From Burkholderia puraquae (lineage in GTDB: Bacteria > Pseudomonadota > Gammaproteobacteria > Burkholderiales > Burkholderiaceae): 64,000 nt of DNA. The position numbers were made by a program, and so were the translations under genes. The notes under the pieces are model-generated. The model saw nothing but the letters and a program-made list of their open reading frames with translations. It was not told the DNA's origin and made no database searches. The stretch covers positions 183,418-247,417 of the forward strand of contig NZ_NBYX01000012.1 of NCBI RefSeq assembly GCF_002099195.1, given 5' to 3'. Shown in pieces: positions 34,909-42,875 of the stretch (its first letter is position 1; every line of letters begins with the position of its first letter).

Positions 34909-35688
34909 TTACTTGAGGCTGCCGGACAGGAACCCGCGCAGGCGTTCGCTCTTCGGGTTGGCGAACACCTCGGACGGCACGCCTTCTTCCTCGACGCGGC
35001 CCTGGTGCAGGAACATCACGTGGTTCGACACGTTGCGCGCGAAACCCATCTCGTGCGTGACGACGATCATCGTGCGGCCTTCCTCGGCAAGCTTCTGCAT
35101 CACCTTCAGCACTTCGCCCACCAGCTCCGGGTCGAGCGCCGACGTCGGCTCGTCGAACAGCATCACGTCCGGATGCATCGCGAGCGCCCGTGCAATCGCC
35201 ACGCGCTGCTGCTGGCCGCCCGACAGGTGCGACGGATACTGCTTCTCGACGCGCGGCGCGAGACCGACTTTCTCGAGATACGCGCGCGCACGATCCTCGG
35301 CTTCCTTCTTCGGGATGCCGAGCACGTTCACGGGCGCTTCCATCACGTTCTCGATCACGTTCATGTGCGACCAGAGATTGAAGTGCTGGAACACCATCGA
35401 CAGCTTGGTACGCACGCGCTGCAACTGCTTCGTATCGGCCGCGCGCAGCGCGCCCGTCTTGTCGGGCGTCGTGCGCACTTCCTCGCCGTCGACGACGATG
35501 CGGCCCGCATTCGGCTGCTCGAGGAAGTTGATGCAGCGGAGCATCGTGCTCTTGCCGGAGCCGGACGAGCCGATCACGCTGATCACGTCGCCCGAGTTCG
35601 CCTTCAGCGACACGCCCTTGAGCACCTCGTTGTCGCCGTACCGCTTGTGCAGATCGTCGACGAAAAGCTTCTGAGTCTGGGAATTCAT
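34909..35688 (-). CDS. hisP: Basic amino-acid ABC transporter, ATP-binding subunit
   Basis: A 259-residue ATPase of the HisP/ArtP type, energising the HisQM channel. Walker A GSSGSGKST, Q-loop VFQHFNLWSHM, signature LSGGQQQRVAIARAL, Walker B VMLFDEPTSALDPE and the H-loop VVTHEMGFAR are all present. Last gene of the operon hisJ-hisQ-hisM-hisP on the minus strand, 16 bases after hisM. Confidence 0.95.
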   Translation of the reverse strand: MNSQTQKLFVDDLHKRYGDNEVLKGVSLKANSGDVISVIGSSGSGKSTMLRCINFLEQPNAGRIVVDGEEVRTTPDKTGALRAADTKQLQRVRTKLSMVFQHFNLWSHMNVIENVMEAPVNVLGIPKKEAEDRARAYLEKVGLAPRVEKQYPSHLSGGQQQRVAIARALAMHPDVMLFDEPTSALDPELVGEVLKVMQKLAEEGRTMIVVTHEMGFARNVSNHVMFLHQGRVEEEGVPSEVFANPKSERLRGFLSGSLK

Positions 35689-35704
35689 ATAGTCCTGCGA
35701 AAAC

Positions 35705-36418
35705 TTACTTGCCTTGCGGGCGCAGATACGCGAGCCAGCGGCGCTCGGCCTGGCGGAACAGCCACACGAGCGTGAACGAGATCACGAGATAGAGCAGCGC
35801 GGCGATGCCGAACGCATGGAACGACATGTAGGTCGCCGAGTTCACGTCGCGGGCGATCTTCAGGATGTCCGGCACGGTCGCCGTGAACGCGACCGTCGTC
35901 GCGTGCAGCATCAGGATCACCTCGTTGCTGTACAGCGGCAGCGCGCGGCGCAGCGCCGACGGCAGGATCACGCGGCGGTACATCGTGAACGGCGACATCC
36001 CGTACGCGCGTGCGGCTTCGATCTCGCCGTACGACGTCGCCTTGATCGCGCCCGCGAAGATCTCGGTGGTGTACGCGCAGGTGTTCAGCGTGAACGCAAG
36101 CAGCGTGCAGTGCATCCCGTCGCGGAAGAACGCGTCGAGCATCGGCGTGCCGCGCACGGCCTGCAGGCTGTAGAGGCCCGTGTAGCAGAGCAGCAGCTGC
36201 ACATAGAGCGGCGTGCCGCGGAACACGTACGTGTAGAGCCACACGGCGCCCGACAGCCACTTCTTCTTCGACACGCGCGCAACCGCGAGCGGCACCGACA
36301 GGCAGAAGCCGAGGCCGATCGACACGACCAGCAGCCACAGCGTGATCGCGACACCGGTGATGCGGTAGCCGTCGGTGTAGAGGTAGTTGCGCCAGTATTC
36401 TTGGATGAGTTCGATCAT
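35705..36418 (-). CDS. hisM: Basic amino-acid ABC transporter permease
   Basis: A 237-residue inner-membrane permease with about five helices (first YRITGVAITLWLLVVSIGLGFCLSVPL). It carries the EAA loop EIEAARAYGMSPFTMYRRVILPSALRRALP that docks on HisP. Its ATG overlaps the hisQ stop by four bases (ATGA), which points to coupled translation. Confidence 0.94.
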   Translation of the reverse strand: MIELIQEYWRNYLYTDGYRITGVAITLWLLVVSIGLGFCLSVPLAVARVSKKKWLSGAVWLYTYVFRGTPLYVQLLLCYTGLYSLQAVRGTPMLDAFFRDGMHCTLLAFTLNTCAYTTEIFAGAIKATSYGEIEAARAYGMSPFTMYRRVILPSALRRALPLYSNEVILMLHATTVAFTATVPDILKIARDVNSATYMSFHAFGIAALLYLVISFTLVWLFRQAERRWLAYLRPQGK

Positions 36419-37104
36419 AGGTCAGCCTTGCGGACGCCGGTCGAGTAGCGCTTTTCGAGCCACATCAGCACGAAGTTCGAGATCGTCGTGATCGCGAGGT
36501 AGACGGCGCCCGCGATCAGCGTGAAGAAGAAGAACCGCAGCGTGCCCTTGCCGGCGTCCTGCGATGCTTTCACGACGTCAGCCAGGCCGATGATCGACAC
36601 GAGCGCGGTCGACTTCACGAGCACCTGCCAGTTGTTGCCGATGCCCGGCAGCGCGAAACGCATCATCTGCGGGAACATGATCCGCGTGAACACCTGCCAG
36701 TTCGTCATCCCGTACGCACTGCCGGCCTCGAGCTGGCCGCGCGGCACCGACAGAAATGCGCCGCGGAACGTCTCGGTGAAGTACGCGCCGTAGATGAAGC
36801 CGAGCACGAGCACGCCGGCGAGGAACGGGTCGATGTCGATCTGGTCCCAGCCGAGCGCGTCGGTCGCCATGTTCAGCCAGATCTGCAGGCTGTAGAACAG
36901 CAGCAGCATCAGCACGAGGTCGGGCACGCCGCGGATCAGCGTCGTGTAGACGGTGCCGACGCCGTTCGTGAAGCGGTTGCGCGACAGCTTCGCGCCCGCG
37001 CCGAGCAGCCCGAGCAGGAACGACAGCGCAAGCGAAAGCACCGCCAGTTTGACGGTTTGCCAGGTGCCAGCGAGGATCAGCGGGCCGTAACCTTGTAGAA
37101 ACAT
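36415..37104 (-). CDS. hisQ: Basic amino-acid ABC transporter permease
   Basis: A 229-residue permease with MFLQGYGPLILAGTWQTVKLAVLSLALSFLLG at the N-terminus, RGVPDLVLMLLLFY, and the EAA loop QLEAGSAYGMTNWQVFTRIMFPQMMRFALPG. The start at 37104 is preceded by AGGGA; the upstream open frame looks like the hisJ-hisQ spacer. It pairs with hisM to form the channel for histidine, lysine, arginine or ornithine. Confidence 0.94.
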   Translation of the reverse strand: MFLQGYGPLILAGTWQTVKLAVLSLALSFLLGLLGAGAKLSRNRFTNGVGTVYTTLIRGVPDLVLMLLLFYSLQIWLNMATDALGWDQIDIDPFLAGVLVLGFIYGAYFTETFRGAFLSVPRGQLEAGSAYGMTNWQVFTRIMFPQMMRFALPGIGNNWQVLVKSTALVSIIGLADVVKASQDAGKGTLRFFFFTLIAGAVYLAITTISNFVLMWLEKRYSTGVRKADL

Positions 37105-37206
37105 ATGTGGTCCCTGGTGTGGTCCCTTAGGGCGCACGCGGTGCGCCGCGAAAGACGCGCCCGCCAAGCTGCGCGGAACGCCCGGTGCGTATCATGACCG
37201 TCCGCC

Positions 37207-37222
37207 CCGGCATCGGTGCCGG
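37207..37222 (-). terminator. Hairpin in the hisJ-hisQ spacer (possible attenuator)
   Basis: CCGGCA / TGCCGG stem within the 235-bp gap between hisJ and hisQ. It has no T-tract. Such intercistronic hairpins often lift binding-protein levels over permease levels; that role is inferred. Confidence 0.4.
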
Positions 37223-37339
37223 GCCAGCCCGTCGCGTGAGCGGCGGGCGAGGGGGCGGGCGGCGCGTGGTCGACTGCCTGTACTGCCCGGACACGGGGCC
37301 GCCCCCGCATCCGTTGCTTCTGCTTCTTCTTGTCGGCGC

Positions 37340-38122
37340 TCAGCGGGCCGAAGCCGAATAGACGCTGAACGCGAAATACTTGTGCGACAGCCGGTCGTAC
37401 GTGCCGTCCTTGTGCATGTCGGCCAGCGCCTGGTTGATCTTGAGCTTCAGGTCGGTATCGTCCTTGCGCAGGCCGATCGCGGTGCCGTCGCCGATCGTCT
37501 TCGGATCCTTCACTTCCGGCCCGGCGAACGCGAAGCCTTTGCCGCGCGGCGTGCGCAGGAAGCCGTAGTCGGCCTGCAGCTCGTCCTGCAGCGTTGCGTC
37601 GAGGCGGCCCGAGCCGAGATCGGTGTAGACCTGGTCCTGGTTCTGGTAAGGGATGATCGTCACGCCCTGCGGCTCCCAGTACGCCTTCGCGTAGGTTTCC
37701 TGCGTCGAGCCCTGCTCGACGCCCACGCGCTTGCCCTTCAGCGACGCGACGGTCGGCAGCAGCGGCGAGCCGGTCTTCGCGATCATCCGCGCCGGCGCGT
37801 CATATACCTTGTCGGAGAAGTCGATCTGTTCGCGGCGCTTGTCCGTGACGGTCAGCGACGACACGATGACGTCGTACTTCTTCGCCTTCAGCGCCGGGAT
37901 GATCCCGTCGAGATCCTGCGCCACCCATACGCATTTCACGTTGATGCGCTTGCAGATTTCCTTGGTGAGATCGACGTCGAAACCGACGATCTCGCCGCTC
38001 GGCGCGGTCGACTCGAACGGCGGGTAGCTGGCGTCGACGCCGATCCGCACGGTCTTCCACTCCTTCGCGAAGGCGCTGCCCGCCACGAGGGCGAGGGCGG
38101 CGCACAGGGCGGCCTTCTTCAT
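37340..38122 (-). CDS. hisJ: Periplasmic Lys/Arg/Orn/His-binding protein
   Basis: A 260-residue solute-binding protein of the HisJ/ArgT class with a signal peptide (MKKAALCAALALVAGSAFA). The mature part has IGVDASYPPFESTAPSGEIVGFDVDLTKEICKRI, VSSLTVTDKRREQIDFSDKVY and the ligand-contacting Arg/Asp residues of the family. It feeds HisQMP. An ATG two codons upstream (38128) is possible, but only the 38122 start has the AAGGA site at normal spacing. Confidence 0.94.
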   Translation of the reverse strand: MKKAALCAALALVAGSAFAKEWKTVRIGVDASYPPFESTAPSGEIVGFDVDLTKEICKRINVKCVWVAQDLDGIIPALKAKKYDVIVSSLTVTDKRREQIDFSDKVYDAPARMIAKTGSPLLPTVASLKGKRVGVEQGSTQETYAKAYWEPQGVTIIPYQNQDQVYTDLGSGRLDATLQDELQADYGFLRTPRGKGFAFAGPEVKDPKTIGDGTAIGLRKDDTDLKLKINQALADMHKDGTYDRLSHKYFAFSVYSASAR

Positions 38123-38491
38123 TTCCATCCTTCTGTTGCTGACTTTCCGGGAGCGCTCGCGGCCGGTCGGGCCGGGCGCCGCGGCGTATTCTAGACGGCC
38201 AAAATTCGCCGATCGGCGCTCTGGCGATGGCGGCCGCCGGAACGGCGAACGCCAAAAGGGCGGTATTTTACCCGAACGCGATACCCGGAAACCGGCAATC
38301 CGGGCCGACCGGTCGATTCTTCGACGCATTGATCCGGCTGTTGCGATAATCATCGTATTCGCAATGGGCATTGCATTGATTGCATCTGCGGGTGCAACGA
38401 TGCGGTGCGCAGGCGGTGGATTGTGGCGCGATTGGCACACTCATACAGTGACGGCATGCCAGAACAACGCATCTCGTGGAGTGTCCGTCCC
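38123..38491. other. 369-bp intergenic region, hisJ / pirin divergent
   Basis: No convincing gene. It contains an AT-richer patch (38335-38400) with repeated TTGC / GCAA motifs, for example TTGCGATAAT at 38341 and CATTGCATTGATTGCATC around 38369. These could be regulator half-sites for either divergent gene. No clean promoter could be assigned. Confidence 0.4.
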
Positions 38492-39187
38492 ATGTTCCAG
38501 ATCCGCCGCGCCGCCGATCGCGACCAGCGCAGCCATGGTTGGCACGAATTCCTTCACAGCTTTCCTGGCGCGTCCGGCCGGAGCGGGCCGCCGGTCTTCG
38601 GCGCGTTGCGCGAACTGAACGAGGAATGCATCGCGCCAACCCGCGGCTACGGGATGCGGCCGTACCGCGACGCGGAAATCGTCACCTACGTGCTCGACGG
38701 CGCACTCGCGCACCGCGACAGCCTCGGCAACGGGGCGATCGTGCGTGCGGGCGGCGTGCAGCGCGTGAGCGCCGGCACCGGCGTCATGCTGAGCGAAACC
38801 AACGCGTCGTGCGACCAGCCGTTGCGCCTGCTGCGGATCTGGCTCGTGCCGGCCGGGGCGGGCGGCCGGCCCGGCTACGTGCAGACGCGCTTCGCCGACG
38901 ACGAGAAACGCGGGCGGCTGCGGCTCGTCGCGGCGCCGGACGGTGGCGGCGGTGCGCTGCCGATGCGTGCGGACGCACGCATCTTCGCGGGGCTGATCGA
39001 CGGCGACGAGGCGGCGTCGTTCGACCTGCCGGCCGGGCGCCGCGCGTACGTGCACGTGGTGCGCGGCGACCTCGAGGTGAACGGCTGCGCGCTGGCCGCG
39101 GGCGACGGCGCGCGGATCGGCGGCGTGGACGCGGTGGCGTTCGCGCGCGGCCGGGCGGCCGAGGTGCTGCTGTTCGACGTCGCCTGA
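38492..39187 (+). CDS. Pirin-family (YhaK-like) bicupin protein
   Basis: A 231-residue bicupin. The N-terminal cupin has GWHEFLHSFPG, FGALRELNEECIAPTRGYGMRPYRDAEIVTYVLDGALAHRDSLGN and GGVQRVSAGTGVMLSE, followed by a C-terminal cupin. The length is that of YhaK. In full pirins His residues and a Glu bind metal; here the usual HPH is replaced by MRPYRD, so metal binding as in quercetinases is doubtful. YhaK-type proteins are redox or nitric-oxide responsive; the role here is unknown. An ATG at 38456 is an alternative start. Confidence 0.82.
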   Translation: MFQIRRAADRDQRSHGWHEFLHSFPGASGRSGPPVFGALRELNEECIAPTRGYGMRPYRDAEIVTYVLDGALAHRDSLGNGAIVRAGGVQRVSAGTGVMLSETNASCDQPLRLLRIWLVPAGAGGRPGYVQTRFADDEKRGRLRLVAAPDGGGGALPMRADARIFAGLIDGDEAASFDLPAGRRAYVHVVRGDLEVNGCALAAGDGARIGGVDAVAFARGRAAEVLLFDVA

Positions 39188-39197
39188 AACGCAAAAA

Positions 39198-39225
39198 GGG
39201 GACGCGGGCCGGTGCCCGCGTCCCC
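39198..39225. terminator. Terminator between pirin and Spy-like genes
   Basis: GGGGACGCGGGC (39198-39209) / GCCCGCGTCCCC (39214-39225), with A5 on its left side that reads as T5 for the minus-strand gene. Confidence 0.88.
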
Positions 39226-39257
39226 TTCGGCGCCGCTCCGCGGAGCGGCCCGCCGGC

Positions 39258-39809
39258 TTACTGCGCCGGCGCCGACGCGGCCTTGGCCGCGCGATGCTGT
39301 TCCCAGCGCTCCTTCATCTTCTCGTGGCGCTGTTCCATCTTCGCGAACTGCTGCTTGAGCGCCGTGCTGACCGTGGTCTTCTGCTGGTCGTTCAGCCCGT
39401 TGTAGAACGTGAGCCACGCGGCGGACGTCTGCTCGCGCAGTTGCGCGTTCTGCGCCTCGGCCTGCTGGCGTGCCGAATGCATCGCGCTCAGGTCGAGGAT
39501 CGGCTGGTTCTGCTGCGCCTTGAACTGCTCGCGCATCTGCTCGTGGCTCTTGCGCATCGCATCATGATTCTGCTTCATCGTGTTGACGGCCGCCTGCCAT
39601 TGCTGTTCCTGCGACGCGTTGAGCTTCAGCTGGTCGTGCAGTTTCATGATCACGCCGAACGGGCCGCCGTCGTGCCCGCCGTGCATCTGGTGGGCGCCGG
39701 GGCCGCCCGCCGGCGGCATGTCGTTGGGCTGCGCGGCGTGCGCGGTGCCGAATGCGAGAGCGAGCACGGTGGCGGCCGCGATGGCCACGCGGGAAGTCTT
39801 CTTATACAT
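39258..39809 (-). CDS. Spy/CpxP-family periplasmic chaperone
   Basis: A 183-residue secreted helical protein with a signal peptide (residues 1-25, ending AHA-AQ). It is rich in Gln, Met, His and Lys. An LxxxQ motif region (KLNASQEQQWQAAV) and a second (LNDQQKTTVSTALKQQFAKM) match the paired LTxxQ motifs of Spy/CpxP. These bind unfolded periplasmic proteins. A His/Met-rich N-terminus (HQMHGGHDGG) could bind metal. It is divergent from the response-regulator/kinase pair with two CpxR-box-like sites between, matching a cpxP-cpxRA arrangement. Confidence 0.85.
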   Translation of the reverse strand: MYKKTSRVAIAAATVLALAFGTAHAAQPNDMPPAGGPGAHQMHGGHDGGPFGVIMKLHDQLKLNASQEQQWQAAVNTMKQNHDAMRKSHEQMREQFKAQQNQPILDLSAMHSARQQAEAQNAQLREQTSAAWLTFYNGLNDQQKTTVSTALKQQFAKMEQRHEKMKERWEQHRAAKAASAPAQ

Positions 39810-39932
39810 TTCAGAAACTCCTTGTATCCAAAGGGTCCGGCGATGCGGTACCGGGAAAGCCGAGTACCGCATCCGGTAAGACGCAGGTTAGCGATGCAGG
39901 CCCCGGCCGGTGTTACGTGGGGTGGTGGCCGG

Positions 39933-39976
39933 GTTACCGCGCATTACAGTTCCCTTGCGCGGTAACCCGCAGTAAC
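39933..39976. promoter_or_regulatory. Two back-to-back CpxR-box-like sites in a palindrome
   Basis: Plus strand 39962-39976 reads GTAAC-CCGCA-GTAAC. Minus strand 39947-39933 reads GTAAT-GCGCG-GTAAC. Both fit the CpxR consensus of two GTAA(A) half-sites 5 bases apart, one facing each divergent gene. They also form the arms of an inverted repeat, GGGTTACCGCGC / GCGCGGTAACCC (39931-39968). Confidence 0.7.
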
Positions 39977-40033
39977 CCTTTCGTCCCTTTGTTTCGTTCT
40001 TTGACTCCGCCCTCGCGCGGTAAACTTCGAGCC

Positions 40034-40759
40034 ATGACTACCCAGATCCTCATCGTCGACGACGACCAAGAACTCCGAGACCTGCTGCGCGACTATCTCG
40101 TGCGCCAGGGGATGGAAGTGTCCGTGCTGCACGACGCGGCGACGCTCGAGAAGCGCCTTGAGCGCGAGCGGCCCGACCTGATCGTGCTGGACCTGATGAT
40201 GCCGGGCGTCGACGGCCTGACCGCGCTGCGCCAGTTGCGCGCGGCCGGCGACGACATCCCCGTGATCATGCTGACCGCGCGTGCGGACGACGTCGACCGC
40301 ATCGTCGGGCTCGAGCTCGGCGCGGACGACTACCTCGGCAAGCCGTTCAACCCGCGCGAGCTGCTCGCGCGCGTGCAGGCCGTGCTGCGCCGCCGCCGCG
40401 CGACGCCGTCGGCGGCGGCGCCCGAACAGCGCGAGCCGTTTGCGTTCGGCCGCTTCGTGCTCGACTTCCAGGCGCGCACGCTGTCGGTCGACGGCAAGCC
40501 GGCCACGCTGTCGAGCAGTGAATTCGCGCTGCTGAAGATCTTCGTGAACCATGCGCTGCGCACGCTCACGCGCGAGCGGTTGCTCGAGCTGCTGCACGGG
40601 CCCGAGTACGACGGTACCGACCGCGGCATCGACGTCCAGGTGTGGCGCCTGCGCCGCATCCTCGAAACGGATCCGTCGACGCCGCGCTTCATCCAGACGG
40701 TCCGCGGGCGCGGCTATGTGTTCGTGCCCGACGGCGAGGCCCATGCGCAAACCCATTGA
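40034..40759 (+). CDS. OmpR/CpxR-like response regulator
   Basis: A 241-residue winged-helix regulator. The receiver domain (1-118) has DDD at 9-11, the phosphorylated Asp53 (VLDLMMPG), Thr (MLTARA) and Lys (GKPFNPREL). The DNA-binding domain ends VWRLRRILETDPSTPRFIQTVRGRGYVF. Its stop overlaps the start of the kinase gene by 17 bases. The divergent Spy-like gene and the GTAAC boxes suggest a CpxR-like envelope-stress regulator that controls both directions. Confidence 0.94.
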   Translation: MTTQILIVDDDQELRDLLRDYLVRQGMEVSVLHDAATLEKRLERERPDLIVLDLMMPGVDGLTALRQLRAAGDDIPVIMLTARADDVDRIVGLELGADDYLGKPFNPRELLARVQAVLRRRRATPSAAAPEQREPFAFGRFVLDFQARTLSVDGKPATLSSSEFALLKIFVNHALRTLTRERLLELLHGPEYDGTDRGIDVQVWRLRRILETDPSTPRFIQTVRGRGYVFVPDGEAHAQTH

Positions 40760-42059
40760 TTCGCTGTTCGGGCGGCTCGCGCTGCTCGTCGTCGGTGTCC
40801 TGCTCCTGTCGCACTTCGCGTGGTTTTTCGCGATGCGGCTCGAGCGCAGCCAGATGCAGACGCGCTACGCGGTGGAAGAGGCCGCGTTCCTGGTCGACGC
40901 GGTGCGCCAGCACGTCGAGCGCACGCCCGACCAGCCGTTGCCGTCGCGCGTGCGGCTCGTGACGCCGGACAGCGCCGACGTGCCGAACAGCGACCCGTCG
41001 AACCTGCCGGCAGCGCTCAAGCGGTTCCGCGACGACGTGAGCGAGCGCATGCCGCCCGGCACGCGCGTCGAGGTTGGCGCACCCGGCCATCCGCCGGTGC
41101 TGTGGGTGAAGGAGCCGACCGACCGCAACTGGATCGTGGTGCCGGTGCAGCCGCTGCGGCCGCCGCGCTCGCTCGACCGGATGCTGCTGTGGCTCGGCAC
41201 GATCTTCTCGGCCGGCGTGATCGCCGCACTGTTCGCGGCCTGGCAGCTGCAGCAGCCGCTGCGTTCGCTGGCACGCGCGGTTGCGCGCTTCGGCCGCGGC
41301 CAGCCGGTGCCGCCGCTGCGCGAGCGCGGCCCGCGCGAGCTGCGCCAGCTCACGCATGGCTTCAATCAGATGGTGGAACAGGTGTCGCAGGCCGAGAGCG
41401 ACCGGGCGGTGATGCTGGCGGGCGTGGCGCATGACCTGCGCACGCCGCTTGCGCGGATGCGGCTGCGGGCGGAAATGATGGACGACGTCCGGTTGCGCGA
41501 CGGCGTCGTGCGTGACGTCGATTCGATGTCGCACATCGTCGATCAATTCCTGGTGTTTGCACACGGCGGCTCCGATCGCAGCGAGCCGGTGCCGGTCGAT
41601 CAGGCGTGCGAGCGGATCGCACGCAGCTATCGCGCGGTCGCGCCGAACGCGCCGGCAGTCCAGACCCGGCTCGACGCCGATCCGGGTTTCCGGCTGCCGG
41701 CGGCGACGCTCGACCGCATCCTGTCGAACCTGCTGGACAACGCGCATGCGTACGGTGCGCCGCCCGTGCTCATCGAGACGGCGCGCGCCCCGACCGGCTA
41801 CGTGCTGTCGGTCAGCGACAGCGGCGGCGGGATCGCACCGCGCGATCTCGCGGCGGCCACGCGGCCGTTCGTGCGGCTCGACCCCGCGCGCGGCGGGAAC
41901 GGCCACAGCGGGCTCGGGCTCGCGATCGTCGAGCGGCTCGTACTCAGGCTGGGCGGGGCGTGCGACATCGGCAACCGCCCCGAAGGCGGCCTGCGCGTCG
42001 CGATGACGTTCCCGTTCGAGGTCGTACCGAAGGACGAACCCCACGCACAGGCTGCATAA
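40743..42059 (+). CDS. Sensor histidine kinase (EnvZ/CpxA-like)
   Basis: A 438-residue inner-membrane kinase with helices at about 10-32 and 150-172, a short periplasmic domain between them, and a HAMP segment. The H-box is GVAHDLRTPLARMRLRAEMM (His230). N-box LDRILSNLLDNAHAYG, G1 VSDSGGGI and G2 GHSGLGLAIVERL are intact. It should phosphorylate the upstream regulator. The short periplasmic domain shows no known sensor fold. Confidence 0.93.
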   Translation: MRKPIDSLFGRLALLVVGVLLLSHFAWFFAMRLERSQMQTRYAVEEAAFLVDAVRQHVERTPDQPLPSRVRLVTPDSADVPNSDPSNLPAALKRFRDDVSERMPPGTRVEVGAPGHPPVLWVKEPTDRNWIVVPVQPLRPPRSLDRMLLWLGTIFSAGVIAALFAAWQLQQPLRSLARAVARFGRGQPVPPLRERGPRELRQLTHGFNQMVEQVSQAESDRAVMLAGVAHDLRTPLARMRLRAEMMDDVRLRDGVVRDVDSMSHIVDQFLVFAHGGSDRSEPVPVDQACERIARSYRAVAPNAPAVQTRLDADPGFRLPAATLDRILSNLLDNAHAYGAPPVLIETARAPTGYVLSVSDSGGGIAPRDLAAATRPFVRLDPARGGNGHSGLGLAIVERLVLRLGGACDIGNRPEGGLRVAMTFPFEVVPKDEPHAQAA

Positions 42060-42065
42060 GCGGCT

Positions 42066-42095
42066 GCGGCGCCAGCCCGGCCGGGCTGGCGCCGC
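42066..42095. terminator. Perfect 15-bp palindrome between convergent genes
   Basis: GCGGCGCCAGCCCGG / CCGGGCTGGCGCCGC with no loop bases and no T-tract, lying between the kinase stop and the end of the small gene at 42102. It could be a rho-assisting hairpin. Confidence 0.5.
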
Positions 42096-42101
42096 GCGAC
42101 G

Positions 42102-42368
42102 TCATTCGCCGAACAGCGTGCCGAGCGTCTCGGCCGCGTTGCTGTCGATGGTGTTGTAGGTCACGCTGGTGGCCTCGAAGATGTAGACGGTCGTATACCG
42201 GCCGAGGCGCTCCAGGATTTCCTCCTGCAGCGATTCAGGCACGACGTTCATGTTCAGGTACCACGCAGTCGACGACAGCCGCGTCTGGAACGACCCGTAC
42301 TCCTGCATCAGTTCGTAGAACGCGTCGGCATCCTGATCGCGGCAGACGATCACCAAGTTTCCTGCCAT
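42102..42368 (-). CDS. Conserved hypothetical protein, 88 aa, small alpha/beta fold
   Basis: I do not recognise a named family. The protein starts MAGNLVIVCRDQDADAFYELMQ and has a strand-helix-strand pattern: NLVIVCR, DADAFYELMQEYG, STAWYLNMNVV, ESLQEEILERLG, YTTVYIFEATSV. This resembles the ferredoxin-like layout of Cas2/SinR-type small proteins, but without a clear active site. Codon use matches the genome, so it is a resident gene. TTCCTCCC-like complement gives GGGAGGAAAGGG just upstream of the start, a strong ribosome site. Confidence 0.75.
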   Translation of the reverse strand: MAGNLVIVCRDQDADAFYELMQEYGSFQTRLSSTAWYLNMNVVPESLQEEILERLGRYTTVYIFEATSVTYNTIDSNAAETLGTLFGE

Positions 42369-42875
42369 TCCCTTTCCTCCCGCTCGTCGATCGATCCCCA
42401 GGGCCTGTTGACATCGGGAACGCGCTTGCGTCGCCATCGAACCGGCCGCAACAGACCCCAAGGGCCAGCCCTGATCATACCCGGTTAGTCGTATCCGGCT
42501 GGTGACGCCCGACATGGTTTGCGCGAGCGTGCGGCTTGCGGGTTCCCGGGCGGCCCGGATCACGGCATAATTCGGGCCTGCATGCCGGCCGAAGGACTGC
42601 GGCCGGGCGGCTGACCCGCGCACCCGCCATCCGCCTACGCGCCAGGCACGATCCGTGCGCCGCCTGCGCCGTTCCCGGACGGTTGTACCTGAAATACAGG
42701 TTGGTGTAGTGTCGTGCCGTCGCGGGCCGACTCGTCCGGGCGCGGCAGCGCATGCACGCACGGCGCATCGCGCTCGCGCGCGATCGTCAGTCAATCGAAT
42801 TACCGCACCCGTGCGCTTTGCCATGAATCAACATCGACTGCCGGCTTCGTTCGGCCTTACCGGGGAGGGCGCCTG
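42369..42875. other. 507-bp divergent intergenic region
   Basis: No convincing gene. A CATAAT (42566-42571) with TTCCCG 17 bases upstream could be a weak plus-strand promoter for the transporter operon. Nothing else stands out. Confidence 0.4.

Noticed and set aside
38492..39187. Quercetin 2,3-dioxygenase
   Set aside because: The cupin metal-binding His motif of active pirins is replaced by MRPYRD, so the enzymatic name is not supported; kept as a pirin/YhaK-like protein.
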